Source: CAVOJY01 sp963696405
Lineage (GTDB): Bacteria; Chloroflexota; Limnocylindria; Limnocylindrales; CSP1-4
DNA length: 64,000 nt
Reading direction: 5' to 3'
Assembly: GCA_963696405.1 (NCBI GenBank)
Contig: CAVOJY010000006.1
Coordinates: 372,001-436,000, forward strand
Numbering within the stretch: position 1 is the stretch's first letter; every line of letters starts with the position of its first letter. Below are positions 10,733 to 20,710 of this stretch, piece by piece. Position numbers and translations under genes: made by a program. The notes beneath the pieces were generated by a model. The model was not told where the DNA came from. It was given only the letters and a program-made list of their open reading frames with translations, and made no database searches.

Positions 10733-13087
10733 ATGGCGGCGCACCATTACCGGGATAGACTGATCGGCCCGATGCATAAGCTCGCGAGAACGACCACCAT
10801 GGGGCAGCAGTTCCGCCCGGCCGCTGCCGGCTCAGGGCTGGGCTACCGTCCCGCGCTCGACGGGCTCCGCGGCATCGCGATCGTCGCGGTCCTCGCCTAC
10901 CACTTCGGGGTTCCGGGCGCTGGCGGCGGCTTCCTCGGGGTAGACCTGTTCTTCGTCCTCTCCGGGTTTCTCATCGGTTCGCTCCTGGCGGGCGAGCTCG
11001 CGACGACCGGGCGGGTCGATCTCCTGCGCTTCTGGGCGCGGCGGGCGCGCCGCCTCCTGCCGGCCCTGGTCGTCGTCGCCATCGGGATCGCGATCTGGAC
11101 GCGGATGGCAGGCGACTGGGACACGTGGGGCCTTCGGCGCGACGAGCTGCTGGCCACCCTCGGGTACGTGGCCAACTGGCATTTCGTGGGAGCCAGCTCT
11201 GACTACTTCGCCGCTGCTGCCGGCGCATCGCCGCTCCAGCACACCTGGTCGCTCGGGATCGAGGAGCAGTTCTACCTGCTCTGGCCGATCCTCTTCCTTG
11301 TCGCCGTCCGTGTTGGAGGGCGACGGCGCATCGTGCCGATTGCGCTGGCGTCGCTCCTCGTGGTCGCCTCGGTGGTTGCGGCGGCCGTCCTCTTCGACCC
11401 GGCCTCACCGTCACGCGCCTACTACGGGACCGACTCGCGGATCCACCAGATCCTCGTCGGTGTGATCGTCGGACTGGCGATGCGACCGTGGCGCCGCCCC
11501 CAGGCCGTGCGGCTTCTCGAGCGGCGGGCACTGGCGATCGCCCAGGTGCCGCTTGCCCTCGTCCTCCTGGCTGGGTTTGTCTTCGCTGATGCGACCGACG
11601 GGCTCTACTACCGCGGCGGCTCACTGGTGCTCGCCCTTGTCGCGGCCGGGCTCATCCTCACGATCGAGCGGGCCCCGACCGGCCCCGTCGGGCGCCTGCT
11701 GTCGACGAGGCCGCTCGTCGCGGCGGGCGTCATCTCCTATGGGCTCTACCTGTGGCACTGGCCGGTGGTGGTCGCGACCGCCCCCGCCGATCCCGCCGCG
11801 AATCCCTTGTCGCTGTTCGCCCTGCGCCTTGCGCTCACGGTCGGGCTGGCCGGAGCGATGTACGTCGCGGTCGAGCGACCGATCCGCGAGGGGCGGCTGC
11901 CGGTGATCCGCAGGTCGTCGTGGCGCACCCTGGCCGCGGCTGCGACAGCGATCGTGATCGCCGCCGGGATCTCGCTGCAGGCAACCGATCTCGGCGCGCC
12001 GGCCGGCGTCGCGGCGCCAGGCGAAGCGGCAACGCCGGCCGAGGCCGCCTCCCGGGTCACCGCCGGGGTCGCGGCCCCGGGCGAGGCGGCGCCACCGGCC
12101 GAGACCGCGGCGACGGCCGAGATCACCGACACGGCCGCGGCCCGGAACCATGCCGCGGCTCCAGCCAGCATCCTCCCAACGTCCGATGACTCGGTCTCGG
12201 TTTCCTTTGCGACGCCGGCCGAGATTGACGGCGCGACCGCCGCACCGAGCGCCTCGCCTGCGCCCATCCTGAGCGTGGGAGAGGCCGAGGTGGCCGCATC
12301 GATGGCCGACTTCGCCCACTGGCAGTGCCCCAGCAACTCGTCGGTCTGCACGCGGGTGCCCGCGCCCGATGGTTCGCTCACGGTGGTCACGTTCGGCAAT
12401 TCGTCGATCGGATCGCTCGACGTGGGCCTGGCCGAGTGGGCACGCTCGAACGGCGTCGGCTACGTCGTGGCCGCATCCGGGGGTTGCACGGTGAGCGGCC
12501 AACCGCGGTCAAACGATCCGACGCGCGTACAGAAGGGACCGATGGACGCGAAGTGCGAGGCCCGGTACGACACGATCGTCGACCAGGTTGGCGCGCTGCC
12601 GGGGCCGCTCCTCATCCTCGCCACGGCCGTTTCCGAGTACCGCCCGATCGTGTTGCCGGACGGGTCGGTCGCGCCGTTCGGGGCGCCCGCCCACCGGGCC
12701 GCCGTCGAATTGGGCGTCGAAGCGTTCGTGCAGCGCCTCGACCGGCCGGACGCCACGGTCGTCCTCCTCGGACCGGCCGGACACACACTGAAGCCAAAGT
12801 GCCAGGCGCCGGACTCCGGCGCCTGTTCGCTCGCCGGGTACACCGAGGAGTGGGCCGCCCAGGCGACGATCGCAGGGATCTACGCCGAGGTCTCGGCGCG
12901 CCACACCGATCGCGTGCGCTTCGCACAGCTCACCGACCTTGTCTGCCCGCAGGGCGGTCCGTGCTCATCGTGGCGGGACGGGACGCTCCTGCGCTGGGAC
13001 GGGGTCCACTACACGCGCCCGGGCTCGAGGCTGATCGTCACCGGACTCATGGCGCGTCTCCGCACGGAGGGCGCTCGCCTCCCCTGA
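10733..13087 (+). CDS. Membrane acyltransferase (AT3, OafA-like) with SGNH-type domain
   Basis: O-acyltransferase of the AT3/OafA family that would acetylate a surface polysaccharide or lipid. Around residue 37 the YRPALDGLRG start of AT3 appears, followed by about ten membrane helices to residue 400, with LGIEEQFYLLWP as the family motif. An Ala/Pro/Thr-rich linker (about 420-500) leads to an extracytoplasmic SGNH-like domain. There the usual GDSH is replaced by GNSS (TFGNSSIGS), while the C-terminal DGVHYT that supplies Asp and His is kept. The start is uncertain: ATG codons at 10733, 10772 and 10799 are all in frame. The gene stands alone. Confidence 0.85.
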   Translation: MAAHHYRDRLIGPMHKLARTTTMGQQFRPAAAGSGLGYRPALDGLRGIAIVAVLAYHFGVPGAGGGFLGVDLFFVLSGFLIGSLLAGELATTGRVDLLRFWARRARRLLPALVVVAIGIAIWTRMAGDWDTWGLRRDELLATLGYVANWHFVGASSDYFAAAAGASPLQHTWSLGIEEQFYLLWPILFLVAVRVGGRRRIVPIALASLLVVASVVAAAVLFDPASPSRAYYGTDSRIHQILVGVIVGLAMRPWRRPQAVRLLERRALAIAQVPLALVLLAGFVFADATDGLYYRGGSLVLALVAAGLILTIERAPTGPVGRLLSTRPLVAAGVISYGLYLWHWPVVVATAPADPAANPLSLFALRLALTVGLAGAMYVAVERPIREGRLPVIRRSSWRTLAAAATAIVIAAGISLQATDLGAPAGVAAPGEAATPAEAASRVTAGVAAPGEAAPPAETAATAEITDTAAARNHAAAPASILPTSDDSVSVSFATPAEIDGATAAPSASPAPILSVGEAEVAASMADFAHWQCPSNSSVCTRVPAPDGSLTVVTFGNSSIGSLDVGLAEWARSNGVGYVVAASGGCTVSGQPRSNDPTRVQKGPMDAKCEARYDTIVDQVGALPGPLLILATAVSEYRPIVLPDGSVAPFGAPAHRAAVELGVEAFVQRLDRPDATVVLLGPAGHTLKPKCQAPDSGACSLAGYTEEWAAQATIAGIYAEVSARHTDRVRFAQLTDLVCPQGGPCSSWRDGTLLRWDGVHYTRPGSRLIVTGLMARLRTEGARLP

Positions 13088-13168
13088 CGCCTTGCGCGGC
13101 ACGGATCGCTGATCGTCACGTCCGATTCCCGCCAGCGTCGCGGGCCAGAGGCTGCCATCCTTCCGGGC

Positions 13169-14674
13169 ATGGACTTCGAGCATCGCTACCGGGCGGTCGC
13201 CAGCCGGGACGAGCGGTTCGACGGGACGTTCTACGTGGCGGTCACGTCCACGGGCATCTACTGCCGCCCGAGCTGCCCCGCGATCACCCCGCGAAGGGAG
13301 AACGTCCGCTTCTACCCGACCGCGGCCGCCGCGCAGACCGAAGGGTTCAGGGCGTGCAAGCGGTGCGTGCCCGGCGCCTCGCCCGGCTCGCCCGAGTGGA
13401 ACATCCGGGGCGACCTGGTCGGCCGGGCGATGCGCCTCATCGCCGACGGTGTCGTTGAGCGAGAGGGCGTCCCGGGACTCGCCCGCCACCTGGGCTACTC
13501 CGAGCGGCAGGTCCATCGTCGACTGGTCGCGGAAGTCGGCGCCGGCGGGCTCGCGCTCGCCCGCGCCCAGCGCGCCCATGCGGCGCGCGTCCTGCTTGAG
13601 ACCACCGACCTCGCCGCTACCGAGGTCGCGTTCGCCGCCGGCTTCGAGTCGATCCGCCAGTTCAATGCCACGATGCAGGAGGTGTTCGCGGCCTCGCCCT
13701 CCGAGCTTCGAGCCCGGCGGTCGGCCGGTCGCCTGAATCCGCCCGGCGAGATCACGCTGCGACTCGCGGCCCGGCGACCATTCGACGGTGCCGCGCTCGT
13801 CGCGTTCCTGGCGGCGCGGGCCGTCCCGGGCGTGGAGGAGTGGACCGGGATCGCGTACCGGCGGAGTCTCCGATTGCCCCACGGGGCCGCGGTCGTCGAG
13901 ATGGTCCCCGTTGACGATGGGGTGCGCTGCCGCCTCCGCCTCGACGATCCGCGTGACCTGGCGACCGCCGTCGCTCGGTGCCGGCGCCTCATGGACCTCG
14001 ACGCGGACCCGGTCGCGATCATGGATGCGCTCCTCCCGGACCCGGTCCTCGGCCGGCTCGTTCGGCGCTCGCCGGGAAGACGCGTCCCCGGGACGGTGGA
14101 CCCGGCGGAGACTGGCATCCGCGCCGTCCTTGGCCAGCAGGTCTCCGTGGCCGGGGCCCGAACCCTCGCCGGGCGGCTCGCCGAACGATTCGGGGAGTCG
14201 CTGCGAACGCCGTCCGGCGGCGTGGCGCAGCTCTTCCCGACCCCGGAGGCGCTCCTCGCGGCGGACCCGGCCGATCTGCCCCTTCCCGGCGGGCGCCGAG
14301 CGGCCCTGCTCGCGCTCGCGGCAGCGCTCGCGAGCGGGCGCCTTGTCCTCGATGTCGGGGCGGATCGCGAGGAGGCCGAGCGGACGCTCCTCGACCTCCC
14401 GGGGATCGGCCCGTGGACGGCCGCGTACATCCGCATGCGCGCCCTCGGCGACCCCGACGCGTTCCTGCCGACCGACCTGGGCGTTCGCCGGGTCATCCGC
14501 GCACTCGGCGCGCTCGGCGGACCGGCCCGACCCCGGGAGATCGCGGCCCTCGCCGAACAGTGGCGACCGTGGCGCGCCTACGCCGTCATCCACCTCTGGG
14601 CGGCCGAGACGCAGCCGGCGGCCCCGCCCGTCCCCGCTCCCGCAACCTCACCCGACGACCGGAGGGTCCCATGA
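13169..14674 (+). CDS. Ada-AlkA type fusion: methylphosphotriester-sensing domain, AraC HTH and 3-methyladenine glycosylase
   Basis: Alkylation-damage protein of 501 residues. Residues 1-80 are the Ada zinc domain (YCRPSC and ACKRC supply four Cys, the first being the methyl acceptor). About 85-185 is an AraC-type HTH. From 190 on is the AlkA N-terminal domain and a helix-hairpin-helix glycosylase with LPGIGPWTAAY and the catalytic Asp in FLPTDLGVRR. It would sense methylated phosphates, control transcription and excise alkylated bases. It overlaps ogt by ATGA, so the two repair activities are translationally coupled. This architecture is known from actinobacteria. Confidence 0.93.
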   Translation: MDFEHRYRAVASRDERFDGTFYVAVTSTGIYCRPSCPAITPRRENVRFYPTAAAAQTEGFRACKRCVPGASPGSPEWNIRGDLVGRAMRLIADGVVEREGVPGLARHLGYSERQVHRRLVAEVGAGGLALARAQRAHAARVLLETTDLAATEVAFAAGFESIRQFNATMQEVFAASPSELRARRSAGRLNPPGEITLRLAARRPFDGAALVAFLAARAVPGVEEWTGIAYRRSLRLPHGAAVVEMVPVDDGVRCRLRLDDPRDLATAVARCRRLMDLDADPVAIMDALLPDPVLGRLVRRSPGRRVPGTVDPAETGIRAVLGQQVSVAGARTLAGRLAERFGESLRTPSGGVAQLFPTPEALLAADPADLPLPGGRRAALLALAAALASGRLVLDVGADREEAERTLLDLPGIGPWTAAYIRMRALGDPDAFLPTDLGVRRVIRALGALGGPARPREIAALAEQWRPWRAYAVIHLWAAETQPAAPPVPAPATSPDDRRVP

Positions 14675-15198
14675 CCACGCTCTACGCCCGACACCCGAGC
14701 CCCCTCGGCGAACTCCTCCTCGTTGGCGAGCGTACCTCCAGCGGCCCCCTGCACCTGTGCGGCGTCCATCTGCCCGGGGAACGCCACGGCCCGTCCATCG
14801 AACCGTCATGGGTGGAGGACGGGCCGGCCTTCGCGACCGTGAGCGCCGCTCTCGACGCCTACTTCCACGGCGAACGAACGGCCTTCGATCTCCGGCTCGA
14901 ACCTCGGGGGACACCCTTTCAGCTGCGCGTCTGGGCGGAACTCGAGCGAATACCCTTCGGGGAGACCGTCACGTACGGGGAGATCGCGAGTCGGATCGGA
15001 AAGCCGGGTGCAGCGCGCGCCGTCGGTGCCGCCGCGGGCCGAAACCCACTGTCGATCGTGGTCCCATGCCACCGCGTGGTTGGAGCGGACGGGGCCCTGA
15101 CCGGGTACGCCGGCGGCCTCGATCGGAAGGCGCGGCTCCTGGACCACGAACGCGGCGTGATCGCGGGACAGACTTCGGTCAGGCCTGGCCCGGGCTGA
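14671..15198 (+). CDS. ogt: Methylated-DNA-[protein]-cysteine S-methyltransferase
   Basis: Suicide repair protein that takes the alkyl group from O6-alkylguanine onto its own Cys. The PCHRV active-site motif (about residue 132) and the preceding AVGAAAGRNP region are intact, as is the FGETVTYGEIA recognition helix. It is 175 residues, as usual. The ATG at 14671 overlaps the end of the Ada-AlkA gene, and GGAGGG lies just upstream. Its 3' end overlaps the convergent PIN-toxin gene by 20 bp. Confidence 0.95.
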   Translation: MTTLYARHPSPLGELLLVGERTSSGPLHLCGVHLPGERHGPSIEPSWVEDGPAFATVSAALDAYFHGERTAFDLRLEPRGTPFQLRVWAELERIPFGETVTYGEIASRIGKPGAARAVGAAAGRNPLSIVVPCHRVVGADGALTGYAGGLDRKARLLDHERGVIAGQTSVRPGPG

Positions 15199-15613
15199 CG
15201 ACCCGGAAGCCTTCGCGCTCGGCGGCCTGGGCGAGACGGCCGTCCAGAGTGACGAGGGGCAACGACGCGGGATGGTCCTCGGCGGCTGCGATGGCGGCGG
15301 CGAGCTGCAGGGCGTCTGCTCCGCGCAATCCGTGGACGCGGAGCAGTCGGATGGCCGTCTGGCGAACCCTGGCGATCGGCTGGACCTCCCCCCACGCTCC
15401 GGCGAGTCCGCGCAGCCGTTCGAGGGCATCGACCATGGTTGGTCCACCCAGGCTTCCCTCACGCTCCAGGCGAGCCAGCGCGGAGACGCACTCGACCTCC
15501 GTGGCCCACCAGACGATGGCCTCCGGGTCGCTCTCGTACTCGGCCATCACCTCGGTGCTGAACGACTCGGCGACGAGCAGCGGGACGATGGCGGAGCTGT
15601 CCCAGAACCTCAC
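15179..15613 (-). CDS. PIN-domain toxin, VapC type
   Basis: Predicted ribonuclease toxin of 144 residues. The N-terminus MRFWDSSAIVPLL gives the first catalytic Asp, VECVSAL the Glu, and GADALQLA the later Asp, so the acidic pocket appears intact. PIN toxins cut tRNA or rRNA when freed from their antitoxin. Its start overlaps the stop of the Phd-like antitoxin gene by 4 bp. It converges on ogt with a 20-bp overlap. Confidence 0.9.
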   Translation of the reverse strand: MRFWDSSAIVPLLVAESFSTEVMAEYESDPEAIVWWATEVECVSALARLEREGSLGGPTMVDALERLRGLAGAWGEVQPIARVRQTAIRLLRVHGLRGADALQLAAAIAAAEDHPASLPLVTLDGRLAQAAEREGFRVVSPGQA

Positions 15614-15903
15614 CGGTCGGAACGCCGCTCATCGATCACGGCCCGGACCGCACTGACGCCGGCCGGGAGTCCCGGTGCTGGCGTCCGAAGCAGGTCAAGC
15701 GGCGGCGGCGCGGCCCCGATCCGGATGACCCCGGCACGTTCCAGGCGGCCGAGCCGACCGGTCGGATCCGCCGACCCCGCGACGGGCTCGAGCCGGGCAA
15801 CCGCGAGTCCACGGTCGGTGATGAGGACGCTCTCGCCGGCCCGAACCCTGTCGATGAGGGCGCTCAGCCCGTTCTTTGCCTCGGTGACCGTTGCCGTCTT
15901 CAT
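15610..15903 (-). CDS. Antitoxin, Phd/YefM type
   Basis: A 97-residue partner of the PIN toxin. The N-terminus (ATVTEAKNGLSALIDRV, then RAGESVLITDRGLAVARL) matches Phd/YefM DNA-binding antitoxins. The C-terminal half, Pro-rich and probably disordered until bound, would wrap the toxin. It is the first gene of the pair, as is usual, and has a perfect palindrome directly upstream that fits autoregulation. Confidence 0.9.
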   Translation of the reverse strand: MKTATVTEAKNGLSALIDRVRAGESVLITDRGLAVARLEPVAGSADPTGRLGRLERAGVIRIGAAPPPLDLLRTPAPGLPAGVSAVRAVIDERRSDR

Positions 15904-15904
15904 C

Positions 15905-15919
15905 AGGCTATTCTAGCCT
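15905..15919. promoter_or_regulatory. Palindrome upstream of the Phd-like antitoxin
   Basis: Perfect inverted repeat AGGCTA-TTC-TAGCCT starting 2 bp before the antitoxin ATG. A second partial copy (ATCTAGCC) follows some 18 bp upstream. This is the expected size and place of a Phd/YefM operator. Confidence 0.6.
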
Positions 15920-16021
15920 TTACGCAAGGATGTATCTAGCCGTCGAGTTGTCCCAGGGGCCATACCGGCCCGGGCGGCCGGCACGTCTCCTATGATGTGA
16001 TTGCAGGAGGCATCCTTGGGT

Positions 16022-17110
16022 ATGGCAGTGGTACAGCGGTTCGGGATCCTGACCTCGGGCGGAGACTGTCCGGGGCTCAACGCGGCGATCCGTGGCGTGG
16101 CGCGGGCGGCGTACGGGCTCGGCGCGGTCGAAGTGGTGGGCATCGCGAACGGCTACCAGGGTCTCATCAGCCTCGAGACGCGAGAACTCCACCGCGATGA
16201 CTTCTCCGGGATCCTGACGCTCGGCGGGACCATCCTCGGAGCGAGCCGCGAGAAGCCGTACGAGGACGGCGAGCGAGTCTCCGACTCGGAAGTCGCGATG
16301 TCGAAGCCGGACATCATCAAGGCGAACTACCGGAAGCTCGGGCTCGACTGCCTCGTCGTCCTGGGCGGGAACGGGACGCACACGACGGCGCACCTCCTCT
16401 CCGAGGCGGGGCTCAACGTGATCGGCCTCCCCAAGACGATCGACAACGACATCTGGGGCACCGACGTCTGCTTCGGCTTCCATTCCGCCGTGAGCATCGC
16501 GACCGAGAGCATCGACCGTCTCCATTCGACCGCGGCCAGCCACAACCGGGTCATGATCGCGGAGCTGATGGGCAACAAGGCGGGCTGGCTGGCGCTCTAT
16601 GCAGGGATCGCCGGCGGCGGCGACGTGGTCCTCATCCCGGAGATCCCGTACGACGTCGAGAGCATCTCGAGTCACCTGGAACGGCGCACCACCCAGGAGA
16701 AGCCCTTCTCGATCGTCGTCGTTGCCGAGGGGGCCCTGTCACGGGAGGAGGCGGCCCTGGGCAAGAAGGAGCGGCGCCGGTTCCGCGAGTCCACGGGCTT
16801 CACGACCATCGGCTACCGCCTGGCACGGGAGCTGGCGCAGGCCACCGGCCTCGAGACACGGCTCACGGCCCTGGGCTACGTCCAGCGAGGCGGCACCCCG
16901 AGTGCCTACGACCGCGTCCTGGCCACGAGCTTCGGGACGGCAGCCGCCCAGCTCATGGCCTCCGGTGACTTCGGCAAGATGGTGGCGATGCGCGGGAGCG
17001 AGATCGTCGGCGTCCCGCTCACGGAAGTCGCGGACCGCATCAAGCTCGTGCCCGTGGGGCATCCCCTGGTCGAGACCGGGAAGCTCGTCGGAACCTGCTT
17101 CGGGGACTGA
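16022..17110 (+). CDS. 6-phosphofructokinase, PfkA family
   Basis: Glycolytic enzyme phosphorylating fructose 6-phosphate, 362 residues. It carries the nucleotide motif GILTSGGDCPGLN, the GGNGTHTT site, the catalytic PKTIDND and the MGNKAGWLAL region. The Gly in GGNGT at the phosphoryl-donor position predicts ATP use, while Lys in PKTID is usual in PPi enzymes and in some actinobacterial ATP enzymes. The Asp normally before that Gly is Asn here. The ATG at 16022 was chosen for AGGAGG at 16005-16010, although the spacing of 11 is long. It is a single gene with no other glycolytic gene nearby. Confidence 0.9.
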   Translation: MAVVQRFGILTSGGDCPGLNAAIRGVARAAYGLGAVEVVGIANGYQGLISLETRELHRDDFSGILTLGGTILGASREKPYEDGERVSDSEVAMSKPDIIKANYRKLGLDCLVVLGGNGTHTTAHLLSEAGLNVIGLPKTIDNDIWGTDVCFGFHSAVSIATESIDRLHSTAASHNRVMIAELMGNKAGWLALYAGIAGGGDVVLIPEIPYDVESISSHLERRTTQEKPFSIVVVAEGALSREEAALGKKERRRFRESTGFTTIGYRLARELAQATGLETRLTALGYVQRGGTPSAYDRVLATSFGTAAAQLMASGDFGKMVAMRGSEIVGVPLTEVADRIKLVPVGHPLVETGKLVGTCFGD

Positions 17111-17203
17111 CCTCCCGGCCCTGCTAGTTGAGAGTCTCAGCCGTGATAATGGTTCTCCCCGGGGCGATCATGGTCTTCTCCACTCAAGGGAATCGAGGTT
17201 GAA

Positions 17204-17707
17204 GTGAAGGCTGTTGCGGCGCTTCTGGCGCTGTTCCTGGCCGCGACTCTCTCGGGATGCGGGGCGGGTGCGCCGGCTTCTGCCGAGCCGGTCGCGACGT
17301 CCGGCGCCAATGCGCTGGCGACGAGCCAGCCGAGCCCCACGATCGGAGCGAGCGGACCCGCGACCTCCCAGCTGGAGGCGACGGCCACCCCTCGCGATGC
17401 CGGCACGCCGCCTCCGTTCCTCGGGAAGTGGACAGTCACCGGCTACCGCGTCGCGGCCGATGGTGAACGCTCCCTGTACGAAGGGGGCGCACTCAAGGGC
17501 ACGACCGTCGAGTTCCTGGCCGGCGGCACGACCGTCACGCAGTCCTCGGTGCGAACCGTGACCGAACGGTGGACCCTTGCGCCGGACGGTCAGATCACCA
17601 TCGAGGGGGAGGGAACCTCCCGGGTGGTTCCGTACGAGATCGACGGCGACACGCTCCTGCTGGGCAACACAGACGGGACGTTCACGGAGCTCGCGCGGGC
17701 GGAGTAG
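17204..17707 (+). CDS. Lipoprotein with small beta-domain, function unknown
   Basis: A 167-residue predicted lipoprotein. The signal sequence ends in LSGC (lipid-modified Cys at about residue 19). A Ser/Thr/Ala/Pro-rich linker runs to about residue 70. The C-terminal 95 residues (from FLGKWTVTGY) resemble small lipocalin-like or META-like beta domains. The GTG start has GAGG 6 bases upstream. It follows the phosphofructokinase gene by 93 bp without obvious functional link. Confidence 0.75.
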   Translation: MKAVAALLALFLAATLSGCGAGAPASAEPVATSGANALATSQPSPTIGASGPATSQLEATATPRDAGTPPPFLGKWTVTGYRVAADGERSLYEGGALKGTTVEFLAGGTTVTQSSVRTVTERWTLAPDGQITIEGEGTSRVVPYEIDGDTLLLGNTDGTFTELARAE

Positions 17708-17820
17708 GGCCGCCTCGCAGGTACCCCGCTCCGAAGGGCGACGGCCGCCGGCTCAGGGGCCGTCTGCGGTGCGGACGAGGAGGGTCACGGCAGCGAAGAT
17801 GCCCGTACGCTCGCCGAGCG

Positions 17821-18917
17821 TCAGCTCCGTCGAGGTGGCTTCAGTTCGATGACGAGCGCGGGGGCGGCGGCCTCCGTGGGCAGCGGGGGCGGTTGGAGCG
17901 TGGAGCGCATGACAGCCCTCCCGCCGGGCGCCAGGGCGTGGGCGAGCCCGACCCAGAGCCGCTCGAGCTCGGATGCCGTCAGCCAGTCGGGCACATTCGA
18001 AAGCGAGGCGGCGTCGAGCGAACCTGCCGGCAGGGTGTTGACGACGTCAACAACGGATCCCCTGGCGAGCCGAATCCGGGCCGGAGCGGTCCTCAGCGCG
18101 TCGATCGACGCCGGGCGCAGCCACGCCGTCTCGTGATCCGGCTCGGCCGGGCGCCCCCCGATGATCGGCATCCAGTACGGGTTCTCCCGGATCAGCGTTG
18201 TGGCGACAACGCGGGAGATGTTCGCCTCCAGCCATTCGTGGAACCGTCCCGCGAGCATCCCCCGGCGCTCGGCCCGGTTGGCGGCGAACCACCGCACGAC
18301 TCCGTTCCGGCCCAGGACCCACCGCGTCACGGGGTTCCAGTACCGCCGGCGCAGGCGCGACTCGTACAACCGCCCCTGGGTCGCGGCATCCGGGGCCTCG
18401 TCGATCATGCGCCTGAGGGTCCGCCCACCGACGACCCGCAGCAGCGCCCCTCCCATCGCCACGGCTCGACCGAGCAGATGGTGCTCGTGGAGACCGATCT
18501 CGAACAGCCCGATCCAGCGGTCCCAGTACCGCTGGTCACCGGCTGCGAGTCGCGGCCGCAGCAGGCTCGCGTAGAGTCGGACGCGCATCGGCGTGGCGGC
18601 CGAGCGAGAACATCGCGACCAGGTCGGCGCTGTCGAGCACACCGGCGGCCGCCACCTTCAGCGCGGTGAGACGCAGCTGGGCCGGCACGGGATCGACCGC
18701 GATGACGTGGCCCGCGCCCCAGGCGACCGCGTCGAGGGCCCGGTCGCCGGCGGAGGCAATCGACCAGCACCCGCGCGCCGGGCACGATGGCGAGGGCACG
18801 CCGATCCGTCTCGCCGTCCTCGAAGACGCGCGTGTACCTGATGCCCGATCGAAGGGCCCCCAGGCGCAGGCGCGCATGGAGCGGCCGGCCTCGCCGCGTA
18901 CTCCGGCGAACCTTCAA
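17821..18917 (-). CDS. DUF3419/BtaA-like aminocarboxypropyl transferase (two frameshifts)
   Basis: SAM-dependent family related to BtaA, which transfers a 3-amino-3-carboxypropyl group in betaine-lipid synthesis. The protein is split over three frames: IRYTRVFEDGETD...GARVLV, then IASAGDRALDAVAW through AMFSLGRH, then RLYASLLRP to a normal C-terminus. Removing one base near 18760 and one near 18600 restores a single chain of about 360 residues. The TTG at 18917 has GGAGG 4 bases upstream and would overlap a TGA of the MFS gene as TTGA. Calling it a betaine-lipid enzyme is tentative, as no BtaB was seen. Confidence 0.75.
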
Positions 18918-20510
18918 GCCGCCTCCGGATGTGCGCTCGTCGCGGTGTTCCCAGACCGTGGAGAGCGGGTCGCGCCGCCCGATCGCGAGCCACGCGATCG
19001 CCGCCGCGATGAGCGTCAGGACGCCGGTGAAAAGGAGGGTGAGCCGAACCGCGTACGTGTACGCGTCGACGTACGCGCTGACATCGGCTGGATCGATCCC
19101 CGTCACGAGCTGACCGAGCGCGGGCGTCCCGATGGCGACGAGGACGTCGCGGAAGGCGGCCGTCGCGGCGGTGACCTGGGCCGGATCGAGGCCCTGGAGC
19201 GACGCGCTGAACGAATCGAGGGCGAACCGGCTGACCGCGACGGTGACGACGACGAGGCCGAGCCGGCTGCCGACGGTGAGCGACGCCTCGTTGAGCGCGG
19301 CCGCCGTCGCCGGCAGGCCCCGCGGCACACTCGCAAAGATGATCGCCGTCCGGACCGTGGTCGCGATGACGAACCCGGCCCCGATGAGCACGAACGGCAG
19401 AATGAGGCCGACGTAGGCGGCCCCTGGGCCGAGGAGCGCGGCCGCGAGCACGTTCCCGAGTCCGACGGCCGCGACGCCGCCTGCCACCAGGGTCCGCGGC
19501 CCGTACCGCGCGAGGAGCACGCCGGCGACCGGACCGGCCAGGACGAGCGCAGCGATGAACGGAGCGGTCGCGATCGTCGCGACGATCGGCCCGTACCGGA
19601 GAACGACCTGGAAGAAGATCGGCAGCTGGAGGAGCGGCGCTGCCTGGGCGAAGCCGATGACGACGCCGACCATCACGGCGACGGCGACGGGTCGCCGCTC
19701 CACGTCAGGGGCGGCCGGACCGGGGCGACGGCGCCGCCGCCGCTCCCAGATCGCGAACCCGCCAAGGAGGACCGCGCCGGCCGCGATGAGCACGTAGCGG
19801 CGCGGGTCATCGACGCCGTTTCCGAAACCTACGGCCCCGACCGCGATGAGGACCACCGCGAATGCCCAGACCGCCGTTCCGACGACGTACGGGCGCTGCG
19901 TCGGGCTCGCGGTCGGCAGGTCGCGCGCCCGCGGGCGGGCGATCCAGAAGGCGGCCGCCGCGGCCGCGGCGGCCGCGAGGAACGCCGGCCATCGGGAGCC
20001 GTCAGGTCCGAGCAGCGTCAGCAGCACCGGGGCAAGGCCGGTCGACGCGCCGTACGCCGCATACGCCACGCCCAGCGCGGCCGCCCTCGACACCCCGCTG
20101 TACGCCGTCGCGATCGCCGCCAGCGCGAACGGCAGGACGAGGCTCGAGGCCGCAACGCCGACAAACCGGGCGGCGACGAAGATCGGACCGCTCGTGACGA
20201 TGAGGCCGCTCAGCCCGGTCACGACGAGCACGGCCAGGGCGCCGGTCAGGATCGAGCGCCGGCCGACCGTGTCGCCGAGGATGCCGCCGACAAACAGGAG
20301 GCTGGCCGAGACGATCAGGCCGACCAGCAACAGCGTCTCCGTCTCGGGCCGAGCTCGGACCGCGGCCTGGACCGTCGCCAGCCCCGGACTGTAGACCTGC
20401 GGGTTGAGGCCCGCGGCGAACAGGGAGACCGACGAGACCAGCAGGACGCGGAGCGCGGCGGGGTCGTCGGCCAGGTCGCGCAGGACCGCGGGGATGGGAG
20501 GGCGGCGCAC
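18914..20510 (-). CDS. MFS transporter
   Basis: Major facilitator protein with about 14 hydrophobic segments, like DHA2-type drug exporters. GDTVGRRSIL after the second helix is the MFS loop motif A. The GTG at 20510 (VRRPPIP) was preferred to the TTG at 20555. The 3' end is unclear: the frame runs without a stop straight into the DUF3419 gene, while the +1 frame has a TGA at 18914-18916 that overlaps the DUF3419 start. So either a base was gained near the end, or the proteins are fused. The end given assumes the TGA. Confidence 0.8.
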
Positions 20511-20710
20511 GGTGCGGCGATGGTAGCAACACCGGCTACCGCCGGGACCACGCAACCGGTCGGGGTCGGGGCGAGAAGAAGCGTCCCGACAAGGATCGAG
20601 GTCAAGGCCGACGCGGCACCCGTCCCGGATCGAGGTGACCGGGGCGGAGCACTGGTTACGCGGCTCCCCGGCTTGACTCCTGGTCCCGGGTCAGGTGGGT
20701 GGCAGGGCGC

